In this document: piece by piece, positions 7,632 to 18,073 of the stretch
Layout of the letters: each line of letters opens with the position of its first letter
Numbering within the stretch: the stretch's first letter is position 1
The notes under the pieces: generated by a model
What the model was told of the DNA's origin: nothing
The model's input: only the letters and a program-made list of their open reading frames with translations
Databases searched by the model: none
Translations under genes and position numbers: made by a program
NCBI GenBank assembly: GCA_015488215.1
Contig: WFOE01000252.1
Span: 1-32,530 of the forward strand
From: Planctomycetales bacterium
GTDB lineage: Bacteria > Planctomycetota > Planctomycetia > Pirellulales > S012-138
DNA: 32,530 nt
Reading direction: 5' to 3'

Positions 7632-10600
7632 ATGGTTCGCTCTGGTCCCATCGCCGCGAACCGGAATTCGGCACGATTGGCTCCATGGCGAGGAACGCCG
7701 ACATTGCGCCGGGTGTTGTGGGTATTGGTAGGCTTGGCAGGTCTGATGCTCTACGGGCCGGGAGGCTTGTGGGCGCAGTCGGATCGTGGCCTTGAGGAAG
7801 CTCCACCGGAGAATCCCGGCGCCGAGCCGCCGCTTGTCCAGCAGCGGGTGCCCATCCATCTTCGAGACCACCAAGGCAAGCTGGTCCCGGTGCCGGGGTT
7901 GACCCTGGAAGAACTGGACCGCCTGCGGCGCCAGGAAGTTCCGGCTCCCAGCTACGTAATCGACCGGCTGGAGATTCGGGGAACGGCCGACGGGCCGGAC
8001 CGGGTTCAGTTGCGTATTGCGTTGCAGGTGACCGTGGCCCGGGACCGTTGGGTGCGGATCCCCTTGCGGTTGAAAGAGTGCGTGCTGACCAAGCCACCGC
8101 AGTACCAAGGCAGCGGCACCCAACTGCTCAGCGTCCAGCCGAACCAGCAGGGGTTCGTCTGGCTGCTTCAGGACAAGCAAGCCCAGCCGGATCGCCCGGG
8201 GGTGCATCGCCTGGTGCTGGAAGGGACCGTGCCGGTTCCGTCTCAAGGGTCGGGCCGACGGCTGGACCTGAGTGTGCCGCTGAGCACGGTTTCCCGACTG
8301 GAACTGGAACTTGCCCAAACTGGCCTGGAAGTCCAAGCCATCGGCGGCAAGGACTTCCAACAGCGGGAGGAAAACGGCCACACCCTGCTGAGCCTACAAG
8401 GACTGGAAGGACTGGTCAGCCTGCGCTGGGCGGCCGGAGAAACCGCACCCCGGATGAACCAGCCCCCTCGGCTGGAAGTGCAGTCGCTCATCGTGGCCCG
8501 GGTGGGCGGACCCTACGTGCGAGCCCAAGCCACGCTGAACGTGCGCTCTTTCGGCGGGCCGTTTGATAGGGTTCGGGTGCGGGTCCCCAAGGGGGCCGAG
8601 CTGATTGACACCACCCCTTCGGAGCCTGCCGTGCGCATCGAGCCGGTCCAGGACGCGCCCGGGGTGGTGGAAATCCATCTGCGCCGGGCGACCCAAGGTC
8701 CGGTGAATCTGCGCCTGGCCGCCCGTTGGCGGCTGGACGCTTCGGCGGCCGAAAGCACCGTGCTGCTGGACGGGTTCGAGGTGGTGGGAGCGTTGCGCCA
8801 CTGGGGGCATCTGGCCCTGCAAACCGGCGGGGGGTGGGAAGTGTACTGGGAAGTGGCCGCTCCGCACGTCCGACAGGTGGCTCGGCTGCCGGAAGAATAC
8901 GAACAAACTCCGTTCGTGGCCGCCTTCGAGTTCTGGAAGCTGCCGCTATCATTGAAGCTGCTGATTCGCCGCCCCCGCAGCCACGTTTACGTGGAGCCGG
9001 AATACGTGGTGTTCGTCCAGGAAAACCGGCTGGAGCTGCAAGCCACGTTCCGCACCACGGTTCGCGGGGCGCAACTGGCCCAGCTCTCCTTGCCGCTAGG
9101 GAACTGGGTGCTGGACCGCCTGGAGCCGGAAGCGGTTCGGGATTCCATCGTCAATCCCGGCTCGCTGGTAAGTCAGGAAAACGGCACCGCGGTACTCCAA
9201 CTGGCGTTGAAAAACGTGGTGGGCACACTCCAGTGGACTATCGTGGCCCATCAGATGCTCGATCCCCAGCAGGAGCGAATCCAGTTCTCCCTGCCCGTAC
9301 CTCAGGCGGACAAAGTGGCCCTGGGAATGTGCTGGATTCAGCCGGCCAACCACATTCGGCTGCGGGCGGACGAGGATTCGCTGCACGGCCTGCAACGGCA
9401 GCAACAGGTGCGCAGGCGGTTCGCCAATTACGAGCAACCGGCCGTGGCTTACCGTGTGGAACCGGAAGAGAACTTCTACCAGGGCACCCGCCAGATTCTT
9501 CCGCCCCAGGTGGTGGCCGCCCGGGACACTCGCATCCACGTACAGCCGGACCGCGTGGAAGTCGAAGAACGGCTGCAGTTGCGCGTTTATTACCAGGAGC
9601 TGGACTCGCTGCAGTTGGACGTTTCCGAGGCGATTGCCCCGGCGGCCCACCTGCAGATTACCGACGCGGAAGGCAAGCCGGTGGCGTTCCAGCCGGTGGC
9701 CGGAGCGGAGGACGTTCCCGCGGGGTTCCAGCGGTTCCGGCTGCTGTTGCCCCAGGGGATACAGCGGCAGTTGCAACTGCGCATCCGCTACGAGCTACCG
9801 GTTCCTTCGCTGGCGGCGGATCGTTTCACGGCGGTGGCGATTCCTCTGTCGCGTCCGGTCGGCGTGGCGCAAATGACCGACCGAGTGGAGCTGACCGCTG
9901 CCGGAGAGCTGCTGGTGGACGTGGAACCGCGTAAAGGCTGGAGCGCCCAGTTGGTACAGGGTTCGTGGCCGCAGGGTCAGCAATTCCAGTTGCAGTCGCA
10001 GGGGGAAGCCCGTCCCATTCCGTTGTTGCTCCGGCTGCCTCCGCAGCAGGCGGCGCGGATGATCCTGCCCCGGGTGTGGATTCAAAGCTGGCTGACGCCG
10101 CAAGGGCGGATTGACCGGGCGGTGTTTGTGCTTCGCGGAGCCGAGGGAACGCTGGTGTTCCGGCTGCCCCAAGGAAGCACGGGAGGGTATCGCGTACTGG
10201 TGGACGGCCAGGTGGTTCCTGCCCGGCCGGCCGGAACCCATCGGTTGCAAATTTCGTTGCCTCCGGCCAAGTCGCCGCGGTCCACGCGGTGCGTGGAGAT
10301 TCATTACCAGATTCCCTCGGCCGCTTTTGCTCTTCGTGCGCGGCTGGAAATGCCCCAGGTGGAAGGGAACGTCTGGGTAGACCGCACCTACTGGCAGTTA
10401 ATTCTTCCGCCGGGGAAACACGTCTTGGCCCCGGGCGAGGGCTGGCTTCCGTTGCACCGCTGGCGATGGCATTGGGGCGTGGTGCTTGTGCGGCAGCCGC
10501 AGCTTTCGGCCGCGGAGCTGGAAAACCTTTGCGGAGCTACACGGCTCAGCGAAGCGAACCCGGCAGGCAACGTGTACCTGTTTTCGCATCCCGGCCCCCC

Positions 10601-11000
10601 GACGGCCTTGGCCTTCTGGGTGCTTCCCATCGGGTGGCTGCTGTTTTTCGGCAGCGTGTTGGGCTTGGTGGCCGCGGTGGCCGTTTTCCATTGGAAACGG
10701 TTGCGGCACCCTCTGGTGTTGTTGGCGCTGGCCACGGCGGCTGTGCTGGCGGTTGCCGTTTGGGGAGAGATGGCTCTGTTGGGCTTGCAAGCGATGGGGC
10801 TCGGAGTGGTGGTCGGGCTGCTGGCCGCGTTGTGGGAATGCCGTGGCACTTTCTGGGACAGCGAACCCACCTCCCTGACCCCGGCCGAGCTAATTTGGGA
10901 AGGCGGCTCCACCCGCCGCGAACAGCCTCTCCCCTCCGGCGGCACCCCCACCGAGACGATGCCTCGGCTGGTTCCCATCTCCTCCTCCAAGCAAACTTAG
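7632..11000 (+). CDS. Giant exported beta-rich protein with C-terminal membrane anchor, unknown function
   Basis: I do not recognise a named family. The 1122-residue protein begins with a basic stretch and a hydrophobic segment ending in LWAQS, a likely signal peptide, which supports the ATG at 7632 although the frame is open from 7524. About 950 residues follow that are rich in alternating hydrophobic residues, Gln, Arg, Leu and Pro, as expected for many beta-sandwich units. A unit of the form FRLPQGS..YRVLVDGQ at residue 843 recurs in the next gene. Residues about 985-1070 contain three or more membrane spans, and a polar tail of about 50 residues ends the protein. The stop is 9 bases before the next start, so the two genes surely form one operon. 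A cell-envelope role is inferred from topology alone. Confidence 0.75.
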   Translation: MVRSGPIAANRNSARLAPWRGTPTLRRVLWVLVGLAGLMLYGPGGLWAQSDRGLEEAPPENPGAEPPLVQQRVPIHLRDHQGKLVPVPGLTLEELDRLRRQEVPAPSYVIDRLEIRGTADGPDRVQLRIALQVTVARDRWVRIPLRLKECVLTKPPQYQGSGTQLLSVQPNQQGFVWLLQDKQAQPDRPGVHRLVLEGTVPVPSQGSGRRLDLSVPLSTVSRLELELAQTGLEVQAIGGKDFQQREENGHTLLSLQGLEGLVSLRWAAGETAPRMNQPPRLEVQSLIVARVGGPYVRAQATLNVRSFGGPFDRVRVRVPKGAELIDTTPSEPAVRIEPVQDAPGVVEIHLRRATQGPVNLRLAARWRLDASAAESTVLLDGFEVVGALRHWGHLALQTGGGWEVYWEVAAPHVRQVARLPEEYEQTPFVAAFEFWKLPLSLKLLIRRPRSHVYVEPEYVVFVQENRLELQATFRTTVRGAQLAQLSLPLGNWVLDRLEPEAVRDSIVNPGSLVSQENGTAVLQLALKNVVGTLQWTIVAHQMLDPQQERIQFSLPVPQADKVALGMCWIQPANHIRLRADEDSLHGLQRQQQVRRRFANYEQPAVAYRVEPEENFYQGTRQILPPQVVAARDTRIHVQPDRVEVEERLQLRVYYQELDSLQLDVSEAIAPAAHLQITDAEGKPVAFQPVAGAEDVPAGFQRFRLLLPQGIQRQLQLRIRYELPVPSLAADRFTAVAIPLSRPVGVAQMTDRVELTAAGELLVDVEPRKGWSAQLVQGSWPQGQQFQLQSQGEARPIPLLLRLPPQQAARMILPRVWIQSWLTPQGRIDRAVFVLRGAEGTLVFRLPQGSTGGYRVLVDGQVVPARPAGTHRLQISLPPAKSPRSTRCVEIHYQIPSAAFALRARLEMPQVEGNVWVDRTYWQLILPPGKHVLAPGEGWLPLHRWRWHWGVVLVRQPQLSAAELENLCGATRLSEANPAGNVYLFSHPGPPTALAFWVLPIGWLLFFGSVLGLVAAVAVFHWKRLRHPLVLLALATAAVLAVAVWGEMALLGLQAMGLGVVVGLLAALWECRGTFWDSEPTSLTPAELIWEGGSTRREQPLPSGGTPTETMPRLVPISSSKQT

Positions 11001-11009
11001 CGAAGAGCA

Positions 11010-14000
11010 ATGCTGCGGAGCGGTTTCCGGGGAAGCTGGCTGTTGCTGCTGGCGGTTTGTTCGGCGGGCGCACTGTACGCCCAACCGCCGAGCGACCCGC
11101 CGCTGGCGTTTCGCCGGGTGCTGGTTCCCCCGGAGCAGAGCGAGCAGTTGCTCCAACGGGAAAAGGAAACGCTGCACCCGGTTCCTCCCCAGCAGTTTGA
11201 AAAACTCCTCTCCGTGGTGCAGAACGCGCCGGTGCTTGCCCGGGAAGCGGTTTCCACTCGCCTGGTCCGCAGCGAACACACGCTGCGCTATCTGCCCGAG
11301 GGAACCTTGCAGGGAACAAGCCGCTTGTGGATCGAACACCAGGCGGCCCACCCGGTGCTGCTCCCGCTTGCGCCGCTGAACGTGGCCCTGCAGGAGGCCC
11401 GCTGGGTCGGCCAGAACCAGATTCCTCGGCCCGCGGTCTTAGGGATAGGACCTCGTGGGCGCGTGCTGCTGCTGGTGGAACGTGGCGGCCAGCTCGAGCT
11501 GCTGTGGCAGTTGCGGGCAAACCGCCGTCTGCCCCAAGGGAGCCGCTTCGTTCTGCAATTGCCTGCCGTTCCCAGACAGACGCTACGCGTACAGGCCCCG
11601 CGAGAAACGCAACTACGCATCGACCCGCCGGCCCTGATTCAACGGGAACCGTCCCCTTCGGCCCAACCAGGTTCCGCTCCGCCGTCGGCCCCGCCGTGGC
11701 AGTGGCGGGTGCAGCCCCCGGCCGTTTCGACCTTGGTGCTAGAGCTGCAAAAGCGCACCCGGCCATCTGACGTCGTACCTTCCTATCGCCAGGTCAACCA
11801 GGTGCAACTGGCCCCCCAAGGGCTTCAATTGATAACCACCGTGCGGTTCCAGGGAACCGTGCCGGAGCCCCCTTTGCAGTTCCGGTTGCCCGAGAACCTG
11901 GAAGTCATGCAGGTGGAACTGGCCGATCAAAAAGTGGCGTTTCGCCGCTTGGGCACGGGGATTCTCCAACTGGACTCTTCCCCCGGACTTTTGCCGGGCC
12001 AGGCGGTCCGCATTCGAGCCGCGGCACCCTGGGAGCTGGACCGTCCGGCCTCGTTGCCCCGGATTATCCCCTTGCAGGCCCGCTGGCAATCGGAGCAGAC
12101 GCACCTGCAACTGCTTGCTCCCCTGGTGCTGAAGCACTGGCGACTGACCCACTGCCGCCAGACGGCCCCCTGGACCGGACAAACCACCACCGTGGAGCAC
12201 TTCGGCCCCCAGGGGAGCATCGAGCTAGTCGTCGGGCAGCCGGAAACTCGCCAGCGTATCCGCCAGGCGGTGCACATCGAAATGGTGCCCGGCACGCTCC
12301 AGGCCGAAGTGGTTCTGGAGGTGCTTCCGCAACAGGGGGAACTGTTCCACCTGGAGGCGGTGCTGGAACCAGGCTGGACTTTGGATCGGGTGGAAACGGA
12401 ACCGGCCCAACTGCTACGCCACTGGCATCTGGAGGAAGGCCGGCAAGGGCGCCGCCGGTTGCATTTGGAACTGGAGCGTCCTTTGTCGCCGGAAAGTCCC
12501 GGGCGGTTTCGCCTGGAGCTGCACCAGCGGCTTATTCAGCGTCGCGGGGCGCTGCCGCTGAAGTGGTTGTGGCCGCTGACATTTTCGGACCAGCAATATC
12601 CCGAGGCCCGGTGGCTGGCGATCCGGTCCGGGCAGGGGGGGCCGTTGCGCGTGCGCAGCCCTTTGCTTCACCGCCCGTTGCAGGACGACGAACGCAACCA
12701 GGTGAGCCGTCTGTTGCCGGAACTTTCCGGTCAGGACCTGGTGTGGCGGCTCCCTCCCGGCGAGCTGGTGGGCGAGGCGTTCCTGGTCCCCGCCAGGACG
12801 GAGTTTCTGCTCTCCGTGGAGCAACAGCTCCGGCTCCGCGGGAGGCAATGGACTCTGCTGGCCGAGCTGCGCCTGGAGCCCCAGAGCGGGGAAGTCGAGC
12901 ACCTGGAGCTGTTGGTCACCCCCCAGGCTTCGCTGCCGGAACTGCTAGGCTCGGGCAGCGAGCCGCCGCGGCTGGTCCCGTTGCCTGCCGATCCGGACCG
13001 GCCCGACGGAACGGTCGGGCGGTTTCGCCTGGTGTTCCCGCAACCAGTCCGCACCCCCACCACGCTTCAGCTCCGCTGGCACGGCAGGTGGAACAAGCAC
13101 TCCCCTTTGCAAGTGCCGTTGCTGGGCGTAGCCAACGGGCAGGCTGGCCAGGCGAGCATCCGGCTGCTTGCCCGAGGCTGGCTGCCCCTTTCCTGGAAGA
13201 CCAGCGCGCTGATTGCCTCCACCGGCGAAGTTTCCGCCGGCCGGACCAACCCCTGGCGGCAGTTGGCCGCCTGGAGCTACGATCCCCGCCGCCTGGCCGA
13301 ACAACCGGAACTGTTCTCCCTGATCCTGCAGCGCGAAGACGAACTCTCCTGGCAACGTCCAGTCGTCTGGCATCTGCAGGTGGATACACTTTGGGACGCC
13401 CCGGCCCAGCATCTGGAACACCGCTGCCGCTTGTTGCTGGACTATCCGGCATCGGGCCGACTGGAGTTCTCGCTCCCGCCGGGGGTGGAAGTAACCGCTT
13501 TGAGCGTCGATGGCCGCCCCCAGCAGTGGCACTTGGAACAGCGACGGCTTCACGTTCAAGTGCCCCCCGGCAAGGCTTTCGGCAAAGTGATGCAGTTGGA
13601 GTTCTGGCTTCAGAGCCGCTGGAGCGCCGGGGGATTTTGGGAAGAGCTTGGCCCACCTGGGCTGAAGTGCGACTACCCGATCCTCGCCGCCCGGTGGACG
13701 CTCTGGGGGGACGACCAGTTGCAACTGCCCGGGCCCACCCAGGCTTCGCTCTGGCAGCGGTGGTTTGGCCCTTTGGCCGGCGACGCGTTCGGACCGGAGA
13801 CTGCCGGAACCGGCCGGTCCGCTCTGCCTAAGCCTGCCACCACCCCGGGGGCTTCTCATTTGGGCCGGGTACGCCATGTGCTTCACTCGCAGCTTGGTTC
13901 GGCGGCGGGCCCCCCGGCCGATTGGGGAAGCTGGCTGCTCCGGGCCGGACAAACTCTCGGCCAACAAGACATCTCCTTACTGATCGACCGGGAAGCCCTG

Positions 14001-17000
14001 GCCCGATCCGGCCTGGGACCGCGGACCGCATTAGCTGCCGGCAGCCAGCAGCGGGAGCTTACCCTGGCACAATTGGAACAGCAGTACGGGCTGAAGCTCG
14101 TACCCGTGGGGGGGTACGTGTTGCTGACTACGACCCGGGCGGAGATTCCCCCGCGGTGGCTTTCGTCTCAGCTCCCGAAAGACCAGAAGCCGGGGGTGCT
14201 TCCCGCCCACTGGGTTTCCCCCGCCCTGTGGCTTTGGTTTTCCCACACTTCGGCAAAACAACCGTGGTCCTGGGCGGTCGGCTCTCCGCAAGCGGCCTTC
14301 CCGTTTCGCCGCATCGCCCAGATGGATTACGCCCCCGGGAAGGAGCTGCCTCGGCTGGCATTGGCTTGGGCTCCCTGGTGGCGGCTGAGCGGCTGGGTGC
14401 TGGGGCTGGCCCTGGGGCTGGGGCTGCTGTGGGCCGGCAGGCGCTACCCACGCGCCACCGCTGCAGCTTGCGTGCTGTGGCTTTGGGCGGCCACCGTGGC
14501 GCCGAGTCCCTGGTTGTTCGTTACCCAACGTGCCAGTTGGGGCGTGTGGGCGGCGATTGCCGCTTTGTGGATTGTGGTCCATCGCCAGCGTCAATTGCCC
14601 GCCCAGCAAAACGCGGCGGCTCCGGCCCCGAGTGCGGCCATGCTGCTGCTGGCACTAGGGTCCCTTGCCGCCTGGCACACGCTGGCTCAAGCGCAACCGG
14701 CCGGCAACGACGGCAAAGGGAAGGTCTATTCGGTTTACATTCCCGATGAAAAGCAGCCCGAGTATTACTTCGTGCCCGAAGAGTTCTACCGCTACCTGGT
14801 GGAACAAGCGGATCGGCTGAGCCGGAAACCGCGAGCCTGGTTGTTGCAACGAGCCAGCTATCGGGTCATGTTGCCTGCCGGAACGGAAGACCCGGCCGAG
14901 GTACTGGCCTTTTACTATCTGCGCGTGTTCGGGGTGCAGGAATCGCCGGTGCTGGATTTCTCCAAGCTGCCGGAAGCGCTGCGTCCGGAGCGGGTTAGCC
15001 TCAGCGGCATGGACGTCCAGGCCCAATGGAACGACCAAGGCCAGTTGGTCGTCCCGGTGCCAGAACCTGGCACGTACGAGCTGGAGCTGAGTTTCCGTCC
15101 GCCGGTGTTCCGCAAGGACGGCGTGGCACAATTGCAACTGCCGATTCCTCCGGCCCTTTCGGCCCGGCTGGAAGTGCTGGCCGGCGAAGAGCCTGTGGCC
15201 CTGGAAGTCGCCCCTTCGCTGGGCCAGGTGCTCCCGCAGGCCCGGGGGGAGTTGTGGCGCGGGGAACTGGGTCCCGTGGGCCAGTTGGCCATCCGCTGGC
15301 AAGCCGCCGGACGGCAGCGCCCCGCGCGTCTGGAAGCGGATCAACTGCTGTGGCTTCGGGTGCATCCCGGCTCGGTGGTACTGGAAACGCAGTTGCACTG
15401 TCGGCCGCTGGATACTCCGTTGCAGCAGGTGGAAATCTGGGTGGACCCGTGGTTGCAGCTCATCCCGCCAGAATCCCCCCTGGTGGAGCGGTTTGAATGG
15501 GTCCCCTTCGACGCAGAAGAACCGCCCGCCGATGCCCCGCTGCCGGGCGTGAAACTGCTCCGGCTCCAGTTCCGGGAACCGGTGGCCGGTCCGGTCGAAG
15601 TCCCGCTGGCGTTCGTGCTCAAGGACGCCTCGGGTGTGGGCCGCTGGGGTTTCCCTCTGGTGCAACTGCGGCGCACCGAGTCGCTTCAGTACTGGATCGC
15701 CGTCTCGGTGGACCGCACGCTGGATTACAAGGAGTCGGGTCGGCAAGGGCTCCAACCGCTGGAGGCCGAAACATTCACCGCATTGTGGAACCAGGTGGGC
15801 GACCTGCCCGCGGTCAGCTACGATTGCGGCAACCGCTACCCGTTCGTTTATTCGCTGGTGACACGCCCCCGCTCGGCCTTGCCTCGGGTGGAATCTTCCC
15901 ATTTCTGGAGTCTCTATCCGGGCTACGCCGAGCTGGTCTTTCAGGCCCACGTGGAATCGCCTCAGGCGGCCACGCTCTGCTACCGTCTTCACGTACCGTC
16001 CGAGCTCCAGCTTCAAAACGTCCAGTTCCGAACCCGGCAATCCTGGAAGACGGCGGCTTGGGGGCGTTGGGGGCCCGAAGTGGTCGTCTGGCTGCCGGAA
16101 GCCCAGCCTGCGGTGGATATTCGCCTGCGGGGGTGGATGCGCATACCCCCCCAGGGGCGGTGGCAAGTGCCTGCGGTGGACCTGGTGGACACCCCTTCGG
16201 CACTACGGCGGATTCGCATCGACCACCACGGCACCCTGCTGGTCAAGCCCCGCTCCGCTTCACACGAAAAACCAACCGCGGCCCGGTCCTCGGATGGCCC
16301 TCTGTTCCCGGCCGCCCAGTGGACGCTGGAACCGGACCAGCCCTGGCCCCAGGTGGAACTGCAACCGAACCGCCCGCAGGTCAGCGGCCAGCTCGACGGT
16401 GCGGTTGTGCCGAATCCGCCGGGGCAGCCGTGGCGGATCGACTACCGGTTCAACTTCCAAGTCCACCAGGGCGTGTTGCCTTCGATCCGATTCACCGCCC
16501 GCCACGTGACCCGGGAAGACGTGCAGCTCCTCTCGCCCGGACGGTTGGAGTTCTGGTCCCTTGCCGGGCAGGACGACGCGCTGGTTTACTACCCGGAAGA
16601 ACCGTTGCGTGGTCGGGAGCAGGTTCACCTGGAGATTCGCTGGCAGCCCCTGCCGGAAAAGGACTCGCCCTTGCCGCAGCTCGTTCCGCAGCAAGTGCGC
16701 CCTTTGCAAACCTATCTGCTCATCCCTAAGCTGAACGCCGACTCCCCCTGGCGATGGCGGCTGCGCGGTCTGGCTCCGCTGGCCTTGCAAGGGCGGCCTC
16801 TGGCGCCGGTGCCTCGGCCCCGGGCGTTGCGAGCTCGGAACCCGCGGTGGCAATTGGTCCTTCAGCCCCGGCCCCTGTCCCGAACTCCTTTGCGGCTGCT
16901 GCTGGCCCACCATCGGCTTGCTTTGGACCGGACGGGCCAGATGGTCCAACACAGCCTGCTGTTGCTTTCGTCTCCGGCTGGAGGTACCTTCCTGCTGGAA

Positions 17001-17855
17001 GTCCCCGACCGGGCCGAAGTGCTTTCCGTGCGACTGGCAGACCAGCCGGCACTTTGGCAACAGAAAAACGACGGCACCGTGGCGGTTCGTGTTCCCGCCG
17101 GAGTGTTGCCTCAACTTGTGCAAGTGGTGGCTCGGCTCGGGCCGTTTCCACTTCCCGGGCCGGGCCGGTCCGCTTCCCGGGAAGTCCCCTTCGTGCGGCC
17201 ACAAGACCTGCCTTGCGAATCGGTCGCCTGGAGTGTGGTGGTCCCCTGGGAACTGCGACCACGCATCCCGAGTCTTTCCGAAGCGTCGGAGCCTTCGCTG
17301 TACCGCGCGTGGTGCAATGTGCTGGCGGACCAACTGAGCAACGTCCCGGCCGGAAACCACCTGGGACTTCAGCGCTGGTGGGACGCACTGGCCGGGGCAA
17401 TCCCCCTGGCGCCACTCCCCCGGGAACTGAAAGAACCTCAGGCCCTGCCCTTGCCGTGGCACGAGCCTTGGCTGGCCCAACAAACGTTGCAGCAGGCTCT
17501 CCAGGAACACAACCTCCGCTGGCCGAGCCTGGCGGCTTCGGTCTTTCCGCTTCGGGACGACAGGTCTCCCCTGGTGGCGGTAAACGCTTGGGGCGAAGGC
17601 CCCCTGACCCTGACCATTGAACACCCCGCTGAACGCCCCAGCCCGGGTGGCCCGTGGTGGCTGTGGCCCTTGGGCCTGTTGGGCCTGATGGCGGCCGTGG
17701 TGTTGCCTGGTCGGGTTCCGTTGTACGGACCGCGATGGCTGCCCTGGCTGCTGGCCTTGGCCGGGTTGGTCTGGTTGATGGGCCTGCAACCGTGGGTCCT
17801 CGGCGTGGCGCTGATCGTCGCCGCCGTGTTTCTGGCCTGGCAAGCTCCGCCGTAA
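11010..17855 (+). CDS. Very large exported beta-rich membrane-anchored protein, apparently two fused modules
   Basis: This 2281-residue protein is unrecognised but clearly of the same style as the preceding one. A signal peptide (LLLLAVCSAGALYA) is followed by about 1,080 beta-rich residues, then hydrophobic segments around 1117-1145, 1150-1172 and 1177-1193. At Met1211 a second signal-like segment occurs (MLLLALGSLAAWHTLAQA), followed by another 980 beta-rich residues and three C-terminal spans (about 2212-2276). Units of the form F-x-L-P-x-x-x-E-V-x-x-x-x-V/L-D/A-x-x-P/K recur at residues 291, 820 and 1996. The layout suggests fusion of two ancestral genes. The frame stays open for 6.8 kb, which argues strongly for selection. 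Alternative starts or internal translation near 14640 cannot be excluded. Confidence 0.75.
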   Translation: MLRSGFRGSWLLLLAVCSAGALYAQPPSDPPLAFRRVLVPPEQSEQLLQREKETLHPVPPQQFEKLLSVVQNAPVLAREAVSTRLVRSEHTLRYLPEGTLQGTSRLWIEHQAAHPVLLPLAPLNVALQEARWVGQNQIPRPAVLGIGPRGRVLLLVERGGQLELLWQLRANRRLPQGSRFVLQLPAVPRQTLRVQAPRETQLRIDPPALIQREPSPSAQPGSAPPSAPPWQWRVQPPAVSTLVLELQKRTRPSDVVPSYRQVNQVQLAPQGLQLITTVRFQGTVPEPPLQFRLPENLEVMQVELADQKVAFRRLGTGILQLDSSPGLLPGQAVRIRAAAPWELDRPASLPRIIPLQARWQSEQTHLQLLAPLVLKHWRLTHCRQTAPWTGQTTTVEHFGPQGSIELVVGQPETRQRIRQAVHIEMVPGTLQAEVVLEVLPQQGELFHLEAVLEPGWTLDRVETEPAQLLRHWHLEEGRQGRRRLHLELERPLSPESPGRFRLELHQRLIQRRGALPLKWLWPLTFSDQQYPEARWLAIRSGQGGPLRVRSPLLHRPLQDDERNQVSRLLPELSGQDLVWRLPPGELVGEAFLVPARTEFLLSVEQQLRLRGRQWTLLAELRLEPQSGEVEHLELLVTPQASLPELLGSGSEPPRLVPLPADPDRPDGTVGRFRLVFPQPVRTPTTLQLRWHGRWNKHSPLQVPLLGVANGQAGQASIRLLARGWLPLSWKTSALIASTGEVSAGRTNPWRQLAAWSYDPRRLAEQPELFSLILQREDELSWQRPVVWHLQVDTLWDAPAQHLEHRCRLLLDYPASGRLEFSLPPGVEVTALSVDGRPQQWHLEQRRLHVQVPPGKAFGKVMQLEFWLQSRWSAGGFWEELGPPGLKCDYPILAARWTLWGDDQLQLPGPTQASLWQRWFGPLAGDAFGPETAGTGRSALPKPATTPGASHLGRVRHVLHSQLGSAAGPPADWGSWLLRAGQTLGQQDISLLIDREALARSGLGPRTALAAGSQQRELTLAQLEQQYGLKLVPVGGYVLLTTTRAEIPPRWLSSQLPKDQKPGVLPAHWVSPALWLWFSHTSAKQPWSWAVGSPQAAFPFRRIAQMDYAPGKELPRLALAWAPWWRLSGWVLGLALGLGLLWAGRRYPRATAAACVLWLWAATVAPSPWLFVTQRASWGVWAAIAALWIVVHRQRQLPAQQNAAAPAPSAAMLLLALGSLAAWHTLAQAQPAGNDGKGKVYSVYIPDEKQPEYYFVPEEFYRYLVEQADRLSRKPRAWLLQRASYRVMLPAGTEDPAEVLAFYYLRVFGVQESPVLDFSKLPEALRPERVSLSGMDVQAQWNDQGQLVVPVPEPGTYELELSFRPPVFRKDGVAQLQLPIPPALSARLEVLAGEEPVALEVAPSLGQVLPQARGELWRGELGPVGQLAIRWQAAGRQRPARLEADQLLWLRVHPGSVVLETQLHCRPLDTPLQQVEIWVDPWLQLIPPESPLVERFEWVPFDAEEPPADAPLPGVKLLRLQFREPVAGPVEVPLAFVLKDASGVGRWGFPLVQLRRTESLQYWIAVSVDRTLDYKESGRQGLQPLEAETFTALWNQVGDLPAVSYDCGNRYPFVYSLVTRPRSALPRVESSHFWSLYPGYAELVFQAHVESPQAATLCYRLHVPSELQLQNVQFRTRQSWKTAAWGRWGPEVVVWLPEAQPAVDIRLRGWMRIPPQGRWQVPAVDLVDTPSALRRIRIDHHGTLLVKPRSASHEKPTAARSSDGPLFPAAQWTLEPDQPWPQVELQPNRPQVSGQLDGAVVPNPPGQPWRIDYRFNFQVHQGVLPSIRFTARHVTREDVQLLSPGRLEFWSLAGQDDALVYYPEEPLRGREQVHLEIRWQPLPEKDSPLPQLVPQQVRPLQTYLLIPKLNADSPWRWRLRGLAPLALQGRPLAPVPRPRALRARNPRWQLVLQPRPLSRTPLRLLLAHHRLALDRTGQMVQHSLLLLSSPAGGTFLLEVPDRAEVLSVRLADQPALWQQKNDGTVAVRVPAGVLPQLVQVVARLGPFPLPGPGRSASREVPFVRPQDLPCESVAWSVVVPWELRPRIPSLSEASEPSLYRAWCNVLADQLSNVPAGNHLGLQRWWDALAGAIPLAPLPRELKEPQALPLPWHEPWLAQQTLQQALQEHNLRWPSLAASVFPLRDDRSPLVAVNAWGEGPLTLTIEHPAERPSPGGPWWLWPLGLLGLMAAVVLPGRVPLYGPRWLPWLLALAGLVWLMGLQPWVLGVALIVAAVFLAWQAPP

Positions 17856-17963
17856 CGAGAGAGCGGCCTCCTGCTGCGTGTGCCTGCACGCTCCGCCCAG
17901 GGCGCTGAGGGCCGTGGCTGCTTTCAGTGCCACCCGTGCTGCAATCTGCCAAAAAACCAGGGT

Positions 17964-17992
17964 TTGCACGCAACGGTGCCTTTTGCTACTGT
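17964..17992 (+). promoter_or_regulatory. Possible sigma70 promoter before rimI
   Basis: TTGCAC (17964-17969), a 17-base spacer and TACTGT (17987-17992) form a plausible promoter about 80 bp before the rimI start. It would separate rimI from the giant-protein operon. Confidence 0.4.
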
Positions 17993-18073
17993 TTCGCCAC
18001 CCCGAAGGGAATCCCCCCTCCGGAGGAAGCAAGGAAGCCCCCCTGGTGACGGACTCGGCAAGGAGAGCCCACG

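Noticed and set aside
12563-13831. Several long alternate-frame ORFs inside the giant genes on both strands
   Set aside because: High GC content produces long shadow frames here. They are rich in Arg, Pro, Gly and Ala, lack motifs, and contradict the continuous 2281-codon frame.
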